64,000 nt of DNA, from NCBI GenBank assembly GCA_036383515.1, contig DASVOE010000072.1:51128-115127 (forward strand), written 5' to 3'. Source of the stretch: CADEDV01 sp036383515. Lineage in GTDB: Bacteria > Bacteroidota > Bacteroidia > Chitinophagales > Chitinophagaceae. Position 1 is the stretch's first letter; every line of letters begins with the position of its first letter. The notes under the pieces are model-generated. The model was not told where the DNA came from, did no database searches, and was given only the letters and a program-made list of their open reading frames with translations. Positions 13,618 through 22,747 of the stretch are shown here, in pieces. The translations under genes were made by a program, and so were the position numbers.

Positions 13618-16600
13618 CTATTTGTTCTTCATCGTATCTATCGAAGGTTTCTTCGGTCGGTTAAAAATATCCTTGATCTTATTTTTGATCGCTGAACCTG
13701 GTTTATTTTTTGAAGTATCAGCTGGCGTTGCAGTTTTAGCAGTGTCTTTACCGAATAACTGTTCTTTCAACCTGTCTTTCAGTTCATCCTTTACCTTATC
13801 TTTTATTCCACTCAATGTATCCTGTATCCTTTGTTTTGTACTGTCTAATTTTGCTTGCGCAAAATCTTTAGCTTGTTCTTTCAGATCATCCATCGCATCA
13901 CCGGCAACTTTTTCCAAATCGATCTTTATCGAAGGGTTTGAAATGCTTCCGCCCATTTTTACATTCAGGTCTACCATATCTCCCAGTTTTACAGGAATGC
14001 CCTTGCTGGTTGCCTGTGTCACTAATCCATTGACAAGATTACTACCTTCCGTGCCCAGGTATTTGCGTGGCACTTTCATGGCTATAATATATTCGATCGA
14101 CTGGTCAAATCCATGTGTACCCCCGATCTGCATTTCGATATCTTCAACTTTCAGGGTAAAAGGTTTTACCAGCACTTTACCATTTGCAAACTCGATATAG
14201 TTTTTAATATCTTTTACACTGATTGATTTTAACCTGTCGATTTGTAAGGCTGTAGCTAGTTTTTCTAAGGGAGCAAATTTTTTAAGCACGCCCTGGAGTA
14301 ATAATAAATTTCCTTTACCGGATAAGGTTCTCAGATCAGGTAACATATTTCCTTTCAGGTTGCCGGTCATCGTCAGTTCGGAACTTAACTTGCCATCTAA
14401 AAATTTACCGATAGGCATAATAGCCTGTATCGTATTATAAGAAAGAAAGGCTTGCTGCACACTCATGTCTTTTATCACATAGCTTAAACTCATTTCAGGT
14501 TGGGTCTTATTGGTTTTGGTGGAGTAGGAGCCATTCAGCAGCAGTGAGCCTTCCAGAGCTTCAGCTTTTATGTTTTGAAATTGTACGGCCTGGTCATTTA
14601 GTTTCAGCGCACCATTGATGTTATTGTAATTTACTTTATCATAAGTTACCTGCCCGGCTTTTGCATTTAGTACAATATTCATATTAGCAGGAACGAGGAA
14701 GGGAGAACCACTTACTTCGGGCGTTATAGTGGAAACGGTTGTAGAAGGTGTATTTTCTGTCGTACCAGTCCATTCGTTCAGGTTCATCTTATCTATAGAA
14801 GCGTTGATCGTTCCTTTTAAAGGTTCATCTTTCATTGCAAATCCTAACAGGTTATCCAAAACTCCATTTCCTGAAAAGGCAGAGCCCAGGTAATTACCTG
14901 CGAAATTGGAAACGCTGACATTAGAAGGAGTAAAGCCCGCTGCTACATTGGAGATGGTAATTCCGGATGGATATTCTTTGCTGGCATATTTTACATTGGC
15001 AAGATTAGTAGTGCCGCTAATATCAATTTTATCATACTCTTCTTTATCAATTAATAGTTTGCTACCGGCAAATTTTATATCAGCATTCAGCAAACCGGAT
15101 AAGGAAGTGCCCGGTTCCAGTGCTACAAATTGTTTCAGATTATCTAATGTAAAGCTGCCTTTTGCAGTGCCATTAAAATTTGCTGCTGTTACGGGTTTAT
15201 TTAATTGCAGGGTAAAATCAAGCGGATCTTTGCCTACTTCAATATGTCCCGAAGAAATATTGATAACTGTATTATCGGCAATCCCTCCGCTATTTTCCAG
15301 TTGCACTTTCATATTGCCATTTTGTATAGGCTGAGGAAATGCTTTTGAAGCATATAGCAGGTTTTTGATATCAAAAAAGCCACCTGCCGTAAACAATCCT
15401 TGTTGACTTTCGATAGCCGAGATGTTTCCTTTTATAAATGCATCGGCCGATACAAGCCCGGCAAGTTTAGTTCCTTCTTCCAATTTGACGAATTGTGTGA
15501 CCTGTGAAAGATTCAGTTTCCCTTTTGCTGCAGCATCAATATACCGGATCGTTTCAGGATTTTTATAAAACAAACGAAAATCAAATGGTTCGTTATCCAT
15601 TTCCAAATGTCCCTTTGAAATATCAATTACTGCATTATCGGCCATGCCATCCGGGTTGGAAGCATGCAGATCGAGTTGAATATTTTTTACCGGCTTCGGC
15701 AGATCGGGATATTGAAAGGAGCCGTCTTTTACTTCGAGATTAAGATCATAAGCAGGTAATTGCTGCGGACTATACATGCCTTTTACAAAACCATTGAAAA
15801 CAGCATTGCCGCTTGTCTTCAATTTATCAAAATCCTGTTTATATACCCCCGGCACCAACGATAATATGTCTTTAAAATCATTTGATGGAGATTTGAAATT
15901 AATATCCATCTTATAGGTACTGTCATTCACCAACTGCAAAAATCCATTTGCAGCCAGTTTCATATTATTCAGTGCTATGTCATCGGTTGAAAACGTATAA
16001 GTACTGGTCTGGTTGTCAATTTTTATATCTGCATCCATCACTGTTTTCGTATTCAGTAACCAGGGAACTGCTGATTGGGTGAAGCTGGCAGCTCCCACAT
16101 GAGTGGTAGTAGAAAGAGTAAATACATCAGCGGTGAAATCGCCATGGCCTTCATGATCCACATTGTCCAGTTCAAAATAGGTGCCAGTGCTTTCATCGTG
16201 ATAAACAATATGGCCATTTGTAATGCTATATTTCTTTAATGACATTTTAAATGCTGATGCGGCCGTGTCGGTATTGCTGGTAGTATCCGTATTTTCTTTG
16301 GCTATATCCCAGTTGGCTTTTCCTTCTTTATTCACTAACGCATTGACCACCGGCGATTCCATGAACAAGCCAAATACTTTTATGTCCTTCCCTTTTAATA
16401 CACTGAAAAGATTGGCCGATGCATCTGCCTGTTTAGTGTAAAGCAATGTGTCATTCAGAAATTCGTTGATGCCAACTACAGAAAGATCTTTCAACTGTAT
16501 AGATACTTTGGGAAAGCGACGAAACAAGGAGAGGCTTACGTCAGTAAAATCAACTTTGGCATTGATACTTTTGTTGATCTCGCTTTTTACCAACCGTGTA

Positions 16601-16707
16601 ATTTGTTTTTTAAAAACAACGGGAATAGTAAATGCAAGAATTACCAGGGTAAGCAGGGTAAAACCTGTTATCTTGAGTGTTTTCTTAATGATCTTCTTCG
16701 GTTGCAT
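13618..16707 (-). CDS. AsmA-family envelope protein, 1029 aa
   Basis: One N-terminal membrane anchor (about residues 10-33, ITGFTLLTLVILAFTIPVVF) is followed by a very long periplasmic part. The N-terminal module is AsmA-like (SEINKSINAKVDFTDVSLSL, then FPKVSIQLKDLSVVG), then repeated beta-strand-rich units, a DUF3971/AsmA_2-type C-terminal section (KYLGTEGSNLVNGLVTQAT) and a charged Lys/Asp helical tail. Proteins of this type form grooves that bridge the inner and outer membranes and are implicated in lipid transport or outer-membrane homeostasis. It is monocistronic here; the next gene upstream is an oxidoreductase 183 bp away. The exact substrate is unknown. Confidence 0.88.
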   Translation of the reverse strand: MQPKKIIKKTLKITGFTLLTLVILAFTIPVVFKKQITRLVKSEINKSINAKVDFTDVSLSLFRRFPKVSIQLKDLSVVGINEFLNDTLLYTKQADASANLFSVLKGKDIKVFGLFMESPVVNALVNKEGKANWDIAKENTDTTSNTDTAASAFKMSLKKYSITNGHIVYHDESTGTYFELDNVDHEGHGDFTADVFTLSTTTHVGAASFTQSAVPWLLNTKTVMDADIKIDNQTSTYTFSTDDIALNNMKLAANGFLQLVNDSTYKMDINFKSPSNDFKDILSLVPGVYKQDFDKLKTSGNAVFNGFVKGMYSPQQLPAYDLNLEVKDGSFQYPDLPKPVKNIQLDLHASNPDGMADNAVIDISKGHLEMDNEPFDFRLFYKNPETIRYIDAAAKGKLNLSQVTQFVKLEEGTKLAGLVSADAFIKGNISAIESQQGLFTAGGFFDIKNLLYASKAFPQPIQNGNMKVQLENSGGIADNTVINISSGHIEVGKDPLDFTLQLNKPVTAANFNGTAKGSFTLDNLKQFVALEPGTSLSGLLNADIKFAGSKLLIDKEEYDKIDISGTTNLANVKYASKEYPSGITISNVAAGFTPSNVSVSNFAGNYLGSAFSGNGVLDNLLGFAMKDEPLKGTINASIDKMNLNEWTGTTENTPSTTVSTITPEVSGSPFLVPANMNIVLNAKAGQVTYDKVNYNNINGALKLNDQAVQFQNIKAEALEGSLLLNGSYSTKTNKTQPEMSLSYVIKDMSVQQAFLSYNTIQAIMPIGKFLDGKLSSELTMTGNLKGNMLPDLRTLSGKGNLLLLQGVLKKFAPLEKLATALQIDRLKSISVKDIKNYIEFANGKVLVKPFTLKVEDIEMQIGGTHGFDQSIEYIIAMKVPRKYLGTEGSNLVNGLVTQATSKGIPVKLGDMVDLNVKMGGSISNPSIKIDLEKVAGDAMDDLKEQAKDFAQAKLDSTKQRIQDTLSGIKDKVKDELKDRLKEQLFGKDTAKTATPADTSKNKPGSAIKNKIKDIFNRPKKPSIDTMKNK

Positions 16708-16805
16708 GAACGTTTTGGTTTATTAGTTAGGACACGAATTTGCAAATATAAAGCCAGAGTATCGAAGCCAGGCAGATTACAGGATTTCATGACGTACTAG
16801 CATGG

Positions 16806-16898
16806 TCAATAGTCGTGCTGGTTATTTTTCAGTTCGGTTTCTTCACTGCTATGTGGGTATTTTGCATGCTCATGTTTTTTATTTTTCATTTTAGACAT
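16806..16898 (-). CDS. Possible 30-residue His/Lys-rich small protein
   Basis: The ATG at 16898-16896 overlaps the stop of the oxidoreductase gene upstream. The frame reads MSKMKNKKHEHAKYPHSSEE… and ends NNQHDY before a TGA. It is strongly hydrophilic, with four His and six Lys, and is not a repeat. Translational coupling with the oxidoreductase is possible. There is no homology evidence, so it may be spurious. Confidence 0.3.
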   Translation of the reverse strand: MSKMKNKKHEHAKYPHSSEETELKNNQHDY

Positions 16899-17847
16899 CC
16901 ATTTTAATAATAACATTCCCTATTTTTTGACCGGTGCCCACATATCTAAACGCTTCAGCAATTTTATCAAGCGGATACTCTCTATCTATTACCGGTCTGA
17001 AGCTTCCTTTTTCAACCAGCTCTTTTATAAAGTCCAGGCTACCCTTTGTGTCTTTAGGAAATAAAATTTTTTTTCCACCCAATAGCGGTGTAAGAAGTAC
17101 CAGGAACAGGTTTTCAAATCCCCCCGATGAAGCATAAATTCCCTTTTTCTTTAACAGCGGTTTGCATTTAGCAAAAGAACTTTTGCCTACCGCATCAAAA
17201 ACAAAATCGTATTGCTCTTTATCTTTTGTAAAATCCTGCGTTTTGTAATCAATTATTTTATCAGCGCCCCAGGATTTTACCAGTTCACTGTTTTCACCGC
17301 CACATACCGCCGTAACGTATACATTATAATATTTCAAAAACTGGACATAGGCTGAACCGATCGCACCAGTTGCACCATACACTAATGCTTTTTGCCCGGC
17401 CGATGGTTTTAACTGGATAATACCGGTAGCGGCATAGTAGGCTCCTTCCAAACAAGCTGCTGCCTGTTCATAAGTTATGTTGCCTGGCATCAATACAATT
17501 CTTTTGATTTCTGAAAATGTTACGTACTGTGCATGTGAGCCGATGCCGAAAACACCACCAAACCCCATCACTTTATCGCCGGCTTTAAAAGATTTTACAG
17601 TTGGACCTGTTGCTTCAACCTGGCCGGCAAAGTCTGATCCTGTAACAGCTAACTTTGGTTTGAATAAACCTGTAAACAACCGCATGATAAATGGTTTGCC
17701 TGTGAGTACATGATAATCGGTTCTGTTGGCACTGGACGCATAGACTTTTATTAATACTTCGTCGTCCTTTGGGCTTGGTTTATCAATCTCTTTTATACTT
17801 AATACTTTTTCCGGTAGACCATATTTGACACGGATAGCAGCTTTCAT
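16891..17847 (-). CDS. Zinc-independent MDR oxidoreductase (quinone reductase-like)
   Basis: A 318-residue medium-chain dehydrogenase/reductase. An N-terminal GroES-like domain (VLIKVYASSANRTDYHVLTG) is followed by a Rossmann domain with the NADPH-binding loop VYGATGAIGSAYVQFLKYY near residue 158. The catalytic-zinc cysteine motif of alcohol dehydrogenases and the structural zinc loop are absent, so it groups with NADPH:quinone oxidoreductase-like enzymes that reduce enones or quinones. The substrate is unknown. It is transcribed alone or with the small ORF that overlaps its stop. Confidence 0.87.
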   Translation of the reverse strand: MKAAIRVKYGLPEKVLSIKEIDKPSPKDDEVLIKVYASSANRTDYHVLTGKPFIMRLFTGLFKPKLAVTGSDFAGQVEATGPTVKSFKAGDKVMGFGGVFGIGSHAQYVTFSEIKRIVLMPGNITYEQAAACLEGAYYAATGIIQLKPSAGQKALVYGATGAIGSAYVQFLKYYNVYVTAVCGGENSELVKSWGADKIIDYKTQDFTKDKEQYDFVFDAVGKSSFAKCKPLLKKKGIYASSGGFENLFLVLLTPLLGGKKILFPKDTKGSLDFIKELVEKGSFRPVIDREYPLDKIAEAFRYVGTGQKIGNVIIKMDV

Positions 17848-17937
17848 TGCGGTAAGGTAGAAATAAATGAAGTTGCAAACAATAGGAAACTTTCATTCTC
17901 GGTTGTTGCGGAAAGAGCGAAGAAAGGCGCTAAAAAT

Positions 17938-18014
17938 TTTCACGCAAAGTCGCAATGATTATAAGTCGCAAGGAAAAGTTTAGGGGCTTTCCTCCCCGGC
18001 GTCTTTGCGAGAAA
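17938..18014. repeat. Intergenic inverted repeat (TCACGCAAAG … CTTTGCGAGA)
   Basis: The outer arms TTTCACGCAAAG and CTTTGCGAGAAA are inverted with one mismatch around a variable middle. It lies between two minus-strand genes and resembles the dispersed 'cgcaaag' palindromes common in Bacteroidota chromosomes. It could form a hairpin in the transcript. Confidence 0.4.
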
Positions 18015-18019
18015 TAAAT

Positions 18020-18370
18020 TTACTTCCTTAAGATTTTCTCCATTGCCTTTCCTTTTGCTAATTCATCAACCAACTTGTCTAAATAACGAATCTTTTGCAT
18101 GAGTTTGTCTTCGATTTCTTCGACACGATATCCGCAAATGACACCTGTAATTTTTGAAACGTTTGAATTCAGTTGTGGTGCCTGGGCGAAAAAAGTTTCA
18201 AAACCACTTTTCTTATCGATATGTTGTTGCAATGTTTGTTTATTATACCCTGTTAGCCAAAAAATAATGGCATCCACCTCTGCTTTTGTACGTCCCTTTT
18301 TCTCCGCTTTTTGTATGTAATGCGGATAGACACTGGCAAATGACATTTTAAATACTCTTGTATTATCCAT
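18020..18370 (-). CDS. DUF2200-family protein
   Basis: A 116-residue soluble protein that matches DUF2200: the start NTRVFKMSFASVYPHYIQKA, the central VDAIIFWLTGYNKQTLQQHI and the C-terminal ICGYRVEEIEDKLMQKIRYL. The family is widespread in bacteria and has no established function. It is a standalone gene with a conserved length. Confidence 0.88.
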   Translation of the reverse strand: MDNTRVFKMSFASVYPHYIQKAEKKGRTKAEVDAIIFWLTGYNKQTLQQHIDKKSGFETFFAQAPQLNSNVSKITGVICGYRVEEIEDKLMQKIRYLDKLVDELAKGKAMEKILRK

Positions 18371-18462
18371 TTTATTAGCTATTATTTATTTAAGTTAATT
18401 TCTTGTAGCCAGTCGAAATATAGCCAAGCCAATGTTAGCGGTTCATTGTTTTATTGTTGTAA

Positions 18463-18996
18463 TTATTTTTCGAGAATGTTTTTCAAAGTTGACAAACTCT
18501 CATCCATATCTTTCGGAAATTTTTTTTCTGCCATTGGTACAAATAGGTTCATAGGATATTTCAATACACCTGTATTGATCAGGGTTACTTTGGTTTGATC
18601 ATCGGATAAAGATTCTGTCTCAAAGATTACAGCCGCAGTGACCCGCATTGGTTTTACAAAACGAATTTCTGTTTCAATTCTTTTGCCTTCAATGATATTC
18701 TTAATTTCCTTTTCTCCCTGGCCGGCGCTTTTATCTCCGCTCCAGGAATAAATAAATCCAACTGTTCCGTCTGTTCCTTTGAATTCTTCTTTCCTGTTCT
18801 TTTTGTCAGCTGTTGCCCATTTGTTGAATTGGTCCTGGTTTTTGAGCAGCTTTAAAAAGTCAAATACTTTTTGCCGGGGTGCATTGATGATAATTTCACG
18901 ATTGACATAATGTTCCGTCTTTATGAAAAGCGCAATGATCAACAGCAAAGCGATAATACCTGCCAGTACAAGCAGAATTGTAATGATGATATTCAT
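18463..18996 (-). CDS. Membrane-anchored SRPBCC (START-like) protein
   Basis: A hydrophobic N-terminal span (about residues 3-25, IITILLVLAGIIALLLIIAL) is followed by a SRPBCC/polyketide-cyclase-like domain (INAPRQKVFDFLKLLKNQDQ, then a long hydrophobic cavity fold). At 177 aa it fits the family of membrane-linked 'polyketide cyclase' proteins seen in Bacteroidota. These domains bind small hydrophobic ligands; the ligand here is unknown. No operon partner is evident. Confidence 0.82.
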   Translation of the reverse strand: MNIIITILLVLAGIIALLLIIALFIKTEHYVNREIIINAPRQKVFDFLKLLKNQDQFNKWATADKKNRKEEFKGTDGTVGFIYSWSGDKSAGQGEKEIKNIIEGKRIETEIRFVKPMRVTAAVIFETESLSDDQTKVTLINTGVLKYPMNLFVPMAEKKFPKDMDESLSTLKNILEK

Positions 18997-19104
18997 TTTA
19001 TTGTTTTTTTAAAATTCCGGGTTGCCGGAAATCTGAACTGATACAAAACATTGTAAGTAAAAGATATTAAGATTCACGCAAAACGGAAAAAGGGACGAAA
19101 ATGA

Positions 19105-19398
19105 TCACCTTCCATGCTGCCAACAGTAGCCATTGTCCTCCGCAGCCCTTTTACACTGCGTTCCTTTTTTAGTGATGGCCTGACAACGATTAGTTTGCCG
19201 GACAGTACCCGTAGAAACAGAGTTGTTACTACTATTGTTGTCCGATCCGATCAAATTGATATTCCCACCATTGATTAAAGAATCGATCCTTTGTTCAAGA
19301 CGGGTAATACGCTGGTTCAACAATTCTGTTTTTTGGGTACCGGTATTAAAACAGGAAACGAGTAACAGGAGTATACAAATAGTAAAAATTTTTCTCAT
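19105..19398 (-). CDS. Small lipoprotein with C-terminal Cys/His motif
   Basis: A 97-residue lipoprotein: signal sequence MRKIFTICILLLLVSC with lipobox cysteine at residue 16, then a predicted short coiled coil (LLNQRITRLEQRIDSLINGG). The C-terminal module RCQAITKKGTQCKRAAE ends GYCWQHG. The C-x7-C…C-x2-H spacing suggests a small zinc knuckle. The same module occurs as a short domain in other bacterial proteins of unknown role. The upstream membrane protein at 19444 is only 45 bp away. Confidence 0.75.
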   Translation of the reverse strand: MRKIFTICILLLLVSCFNTGTQKTELLNQRITRLEQRIDSLINGGNINLIGSDNNSSNNSVSTGTVRQTNRCQAITKKGTQCKRAAEDNGYCWQHGR

Positions 19399-19443
19399 TG
19401 AAGTTCGTTTAATGGTTATTTATAAACTTCACATTTCATTCAG

Positions 19444-20445
19444 CTACGGAACCTTTATTAATGTTTCCTGCTTGAGCAGATGTTTTTCAAACATATAAGA
19501 TGTAAGCGGTTTCAAAGCCCTGGTCACGTAGACCGGGTGATGGCCATCTGTAGTGTAATACTCTATTTTATTATCATTCTTGAAATAATGAACCTTGCCG
19601 ATCGATTTCTCTGTTATTGTGTCTTCCCGCACGATCCTTTTAAAACTCTTCATTTGTTTTGTGTCCATTGGTAATTTAAATATGCCTTTTCGCTCATCAT
19701 TGCACGGTATTTCTTCATAATGATCATCTTTCCAATACATGCAACCTGTGTTTGCATTTCCCATTACTAGTTTGTCTTGCTTGCTTTGCCATATAGTGTA
19801 TATACCTCCTGCACAAATGATGAATGCCAAAAAAAGCAGAACTGCTCTTTTAGACCTATTCTTCTCCGTTTCATTTTTTTGAACAGTTCCTAAAGGAGTT
19901 TGAGGGATTGGTTTTTTATCATCTGGTTTCTGTTCCGGTACATCTAAAGGATTTTCTGACTCATCTCCTCCCTTTGCCTTTTTTTTCAATTCCTCTTCTT
20001 CAGATCCTGTTCCGTTTTGTGTAGTATCTGTTGCTGGATTGCCAAGAGTACTGGGTTCGTTTGTATTTCGCAATATCTTTTGCGCCTGACTTAATGGCCT
20101 GGGAGAAAAATCAATTAACCATGCCAGTAATTCTACATTAACCAGGGCAGGGTTTTTTATTTCTTTTTTAATAAGACTTTGAAGCGGCCTGAATTTATCA
20201 AGGTTATGCCTTTCAATAATATAAGCGAAATTCTTTCCAGCCGGAGGTACTCCAAAAAAAGCTCTTAAGGTGTTTTCCTCCTCTTCGCCCTTTTTTATTC
20301 TCTCAGTATAAATGTTGAAACATTCTTGTCTGATATTAGAAGTTGTGGGGTGCAATAGCAATTGCGAAAGCTGATTTGAATCCCGCTTTTCTTCATAAGC
20401 TTTTACTACCAGATTAGTATAATCTATAAACAGGAGTGGTGGCAT
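19444..20445 (-). CDS. Single-pass membrane protein of unknown function, 333 aa
   Basis: The cytoplasmic N-terminal ~200 residues are helical and charged, with a Pro/Glu/Lys-rich linker (EEEELKKKAKGGDESENPLD). One membrane span lies at about 203-220 (RAVLLFLAFIICAGGIYTIW), and the C-terminal ~110 residues are extracytoplasmic. The topology resembles an anti-sigma factor or a receptor, but there is no clear zinc-binding anti-sigma motif. I do not recognise the family. It diverges from the sensor kinase block, and the putative ACGGTTAACCG operator sites lie 60-100 bp before its start. Confidence 0.7.
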   Translation of the reverse strand: MPPLLFIDYTNLVVKAYEEKRDSNQLSQLLLHPTTSNIRQECFNIYTERIKKGEEEENTLRAFFGVPPAGKNFAYIIERHNLDKFRPLQSLIKKEIKNPALVNVELLAWLIDFSPRPLSQAQKILRNTNEPSTLGNPATDTTQNGTGSEEEELKKKAKGGDESENPLDVPEQKPDDKKPIPQTPLGTVQKNETEKNRSKRAVLLFLAFIICAGGIYTIWQSKQDKLVMGNANTGCMYWKDDHYEEIPCNDERKGIFKLPMDTKQMKSFKRIVREDTITEKSIGKVHYFKNDNKIEYYTTDGHHPVYVTRALKPLTSYMFEKHLLKQETLIKVP

Positions 20446-20503
20446 CTTGCATTAGGTCATTTAAGATATACAATAAATGGAATTTTCGGAATTGTTAATG
20501 GAA

Positions 20504-20545
20504 AATACGGTATAACCAGAATACCCGATTACGGTTAACCGGAAT
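20504..20545. promoter_or_regulatory. Palindromic operator-like sites (TACGG…CCG)
   Basis: A half site AATACGG (20504-20510) is followed by ATTACGGTTAACCGGAAT (20528-20545), a palindrome with one mismatched pair. The same motif appears as ATTACGGTTTGCCGTAAT upstream of the Ter-like operon at 23479-23496. The response regulator encoded at 22744-23409 is a candidate binder. Confidence 0.45.
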
Positions 20546-20610
20546 TATAGGAATGATTGGAATTGCCGGAATGGTTTGCTGATCAGGCTTTTAGTCGATG
20601 CTATGTTTGC

Positions 20611-20790
20611 ATCGTGATCATTTGGTAAGTGGTACAACAAATCAAATGATCTGCTGAGTGCAGAGATCGCGGCAAGGTTAGCCAGTAAGGGAAGTTGTTA
20701 ACCCAACTGCGATCGACGCTCTTCCTTCCCAACGTAAGAAGCGCTTCTTACAAAACAGTCCCAGCCGGGCTCGCTACCTGGTACGGGCAA
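20611..20790. other. Gene-free region rich in nested inverted repeats
   Basis: No convincing gene lies between 20446 and 20819. Several stems follow one another: GATCATTTG (20616-20624) with CAAATGATC (20643-20651); GATCGC (20665-20670) with GCGATC (20709-20714), enclosing AGTTG/CAACT; and the perfect 18-bp palindrome GTAAGAAGCGCTTCTTAC (20734-20751). Such a chain could be a structured RNA, a leader or a set of operators. It matches no RNA family that I know. Confidence 0.35.
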
Positions 20791-20819
20791 TTTTTTCAAA
20801 TATTTTAAAACATCAAAAA

Positions 20820-21014
20820 ATGATCAACTGGATTATCTGGTTTTGGGTATTCTTATGCCCAAATCCCAACCATACCTTCAACAATCATGGCAACTGTGGC
20901 CTGATTCATGTTTCTACAAACTCTCTTGATGACGACACCGGCGGTGAAACCGGGGGTATTCCCCGACCACCTGTACCACCGCCTCCACCACCTCCTGGCA
21001 CACCCGGAGGCTAA
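20820..21014 (+). CDS. Possible small Pro/Gly-rich peptide, 64 aa
   Basis: The frame starts with a hydrophobic, Trp-rich segment (MINWIIWFWVFLCPNPN) and ends with a poly-proline tail (PPVPPPPPPPGTPGG). A strong terminator hairpin starts 8 bp after its stop, which supports a real transcription unit. The hydrophobic start could serve as a membrane anchor or signal. There is no recognisable family, and a non-coding RNA ending at the same terminator is the alternative. Confidence 0.4.
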   Translation: MINWIIWFWVFLCPNPNHTFNNHGNCGLIHVSTNSLDDDTGGETGGIPRPPVPPPPPPPGTPGG

Positions 21015-21021
21015 TACAGGC

Positions 21022-21053
21022 AGAAGGCAGAAGAATTTCTGCCTTCTTTTTTT
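21022..21053 (+). terminator. Rho-independent terminator
   Basis: Perfect inverted repeat AGAAGGCAGAA (21022-21032) and TTCTGCCTTCT (21037-21047), followed by a run of T on the plus strand. It ends the transcript of the small ORF or structured region just before the sensor kinase gene. Confidence 0.85.
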
Positions 21054-21076
21054 ATATTTAAGGTAAATAACCTTCC

Positions 21077-22747
21077 TTGAAACGACTCAATCATTTAATA
21101 TTAGCCACACTTTTTATTACACTTTTTGTTTTCAGCAGCAAATCACAAAACAAGCCAGCTAAGTACACTGATTTTAATTATGGCGAATACTACCGGTATC
21201 TTTTTAAATGGGATTCTGCTTTCCTGAGGTTTAACCGCTATGTCAATAATCCTGACGATACGCTTAACAAAGGAGCGGCTTATAATTATATGGGAGAAAT
21301 TCAATGGAGGATAGGTGATCTGTATGGTGCTCAGGAAAGCCTGATTAGTGCCATTAAAACATTGGATCCGCACAATGCAAAGCATAACACGCAATTTGCA
21401 TACTCATACAATTTATTGGGAAATATAAGTTTGGATTTAAAGCTATATGATGAAGCAATAGGCTATTATGATACCGCCATGATTTTTACCAAACGAGTAG
21501 GTTATGCCCATGAAGTGATGAATGGCAAAGCGACCGCACTTCAACGGAAAAAGAAATTTAATGAAGCAATTGCACTGTATGATTCGATACTCGTTTTGAA
21601 ACCTGACGATCAACTACTCGTTGCCCGGACAATTGATAACAGGGCTAAAACAAAATGGTTACAGAATCCTGATTATCCTGTTTTACCTGAATTCCACCAG
21701 GCATTAAGAATCCGGGCAGATAGTCAATTTAAGCAGGAGTTTAATGCCAGCTATGCGCATCTTTCAGACTATTATGAAAAAATAAAACCTGATTCGGCAT
21801 TGTGGTATGCTGAAAAAATGCGTGAAAATGCAAACGACATTAAAAACCCTGACGATATACTGGAAGCAGTTGATAAGCTAATCAGGTTAAATAGTTCAGT
21901 TGCTTTAAAGCAATATTGGTACGATAATTTTAAAAAGCTAAACGACAGCATTCAATTTTTAAGAGATACTACCCGAAGCCGGTTTGCATCAATCAGGTAT
22001 GGTGTTGAAAAAAGCAAGGCCGATAACTTAGCATTGCAGCAGCATATCACGAAGCAGCGGGTGCTAACAGTTGGAATATGCATTGCTGCTCTCGCATTGA
22101 TCATAGCATTGATATTCTGGTTTCACCGCCGCAGGCAAAAACTAAAACAGGAAGCTAAAATATCAATAAGAGACTCTAAACTAAAAACCTCTCAAAAAGT
22201 ACACGATGTAGTGGCCAATGAACTATACGGCATCATGAACGAACTGGAACACGGTAAAGAAATCGAACGGGAACCGCTGCTCACAAGAATTGAAGAGCTC
22301 TATGAAAAATCAAGGGATATATCCTACGAAGAAGTTGGTTACGCTGATGATACAAATTACGATAAGCATATTCATGAGCTCCTGGATGAATTTACCAACG
22401 AGCAAACGAATGTATTTGCGGTTGGCAACCAACCTGCATTCTGGACCAAGGTGACTGCTGTTCAAAAAAATCAATTGTTATTGATCCTCCGGGAAATCAT
22501 GACAAATATGAAAAAACACAGTGGCGCCGGCAACGTGGTCATCAGGTTTAAAGAAGACAACAGCAGCGGCACGATCAATTATAGCGACGATGGAAAAGGA
22601 TTTCCTGCGGATATTGAATACGGTAATGGATTGCGCAATACGGTTAACCGTATTCAATCTTTAAACGGGGAGATTATTTTTGGAAAAAGCGATAAAGGCG
22701 GTGCATCTATTGCCATCCGCTTTCCGCTTCAATCCAGTAAAGCATGA
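21077..22747 (+). CDS. TPR-domain sensor histidine kinase
   Basis: A 556-residue membrane kinase. The signal sequence (MKRLNHLILATLFITLFVFS) leads to a periplasmic region of tetratricopeptide repeats (about 30-300). One span follows (about 330-350, VLTVGICIAALALIIALIFW). The cytoplasmic HisKA_3-like dimerisation helix has a KVHDVVANELYGIM phosphoacceptor His, and the HATPase domain has N box REIMTNMKKHS, G1 DDGKGF and G2 GNGLRNTVNRI. The start is a TTG at 21077, since no ATG is in frame upstream and the signal peptide begins here. Its stop overlaps the response regulator start (ATGA). It probably senses an envelope signal and phosphorylates that partner. Confidence 0.9.
   Translation: MKRLNHLILATLFITLFVFSSKSQNKPAKYTDFNYGEYYRYLFKWDSAFLRFNRYVNNPDDTLNKGAAYNYMGEIQWRIGDLYGAQESLISAIKTLDPHNAKHNTQFAYSYNLLGNISLDLKLYDEAIGYYDTAMIFTKRVGYAHEVMNGKATALQRKKKFNEAIALYDSILVLKPDDQLLVARTIDNRAKTKWLQNPDYPVLPEFHQALRIRADSQFKQEFNASYAHLSDYYEKIKPDSALWYAEKMRENANDIKNPDDILEAVDKLIRLNSSVALKQYWYDNFKKLNDSIQFLRDTTRSRFASIRYGVEKSKADNLALQQHITKQRVLTVGICIAALALIIALIFWFHRRRQKLKQEAKISIRDSKLKTSQKVHDVVANELYGIMNELEHGKEIEREPLLTRIEELYEKSRDISYEEVGYADDTNYDKHIHELLDEFTNEQTNVFAVGNQPAFWTKVTAVQKNQLLLILREIMTNMKKHSGAGNVVIRFKEDNSSGTINYSDDGKGFPADIEYGNGLRNTVNRIQSLNGEIIFGKSDKGGASIAIRFPLQSSKA

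Noticed and set aside
13622..14200. Plus-strand frame of 192 codons opposite the AsmA-like gene
   Set aside because: Antisense to a well-supported AsmA-family protein; Phe/Ser-rich composition typical for the complement of Lys/Asp/Glu-rich coding sequence.
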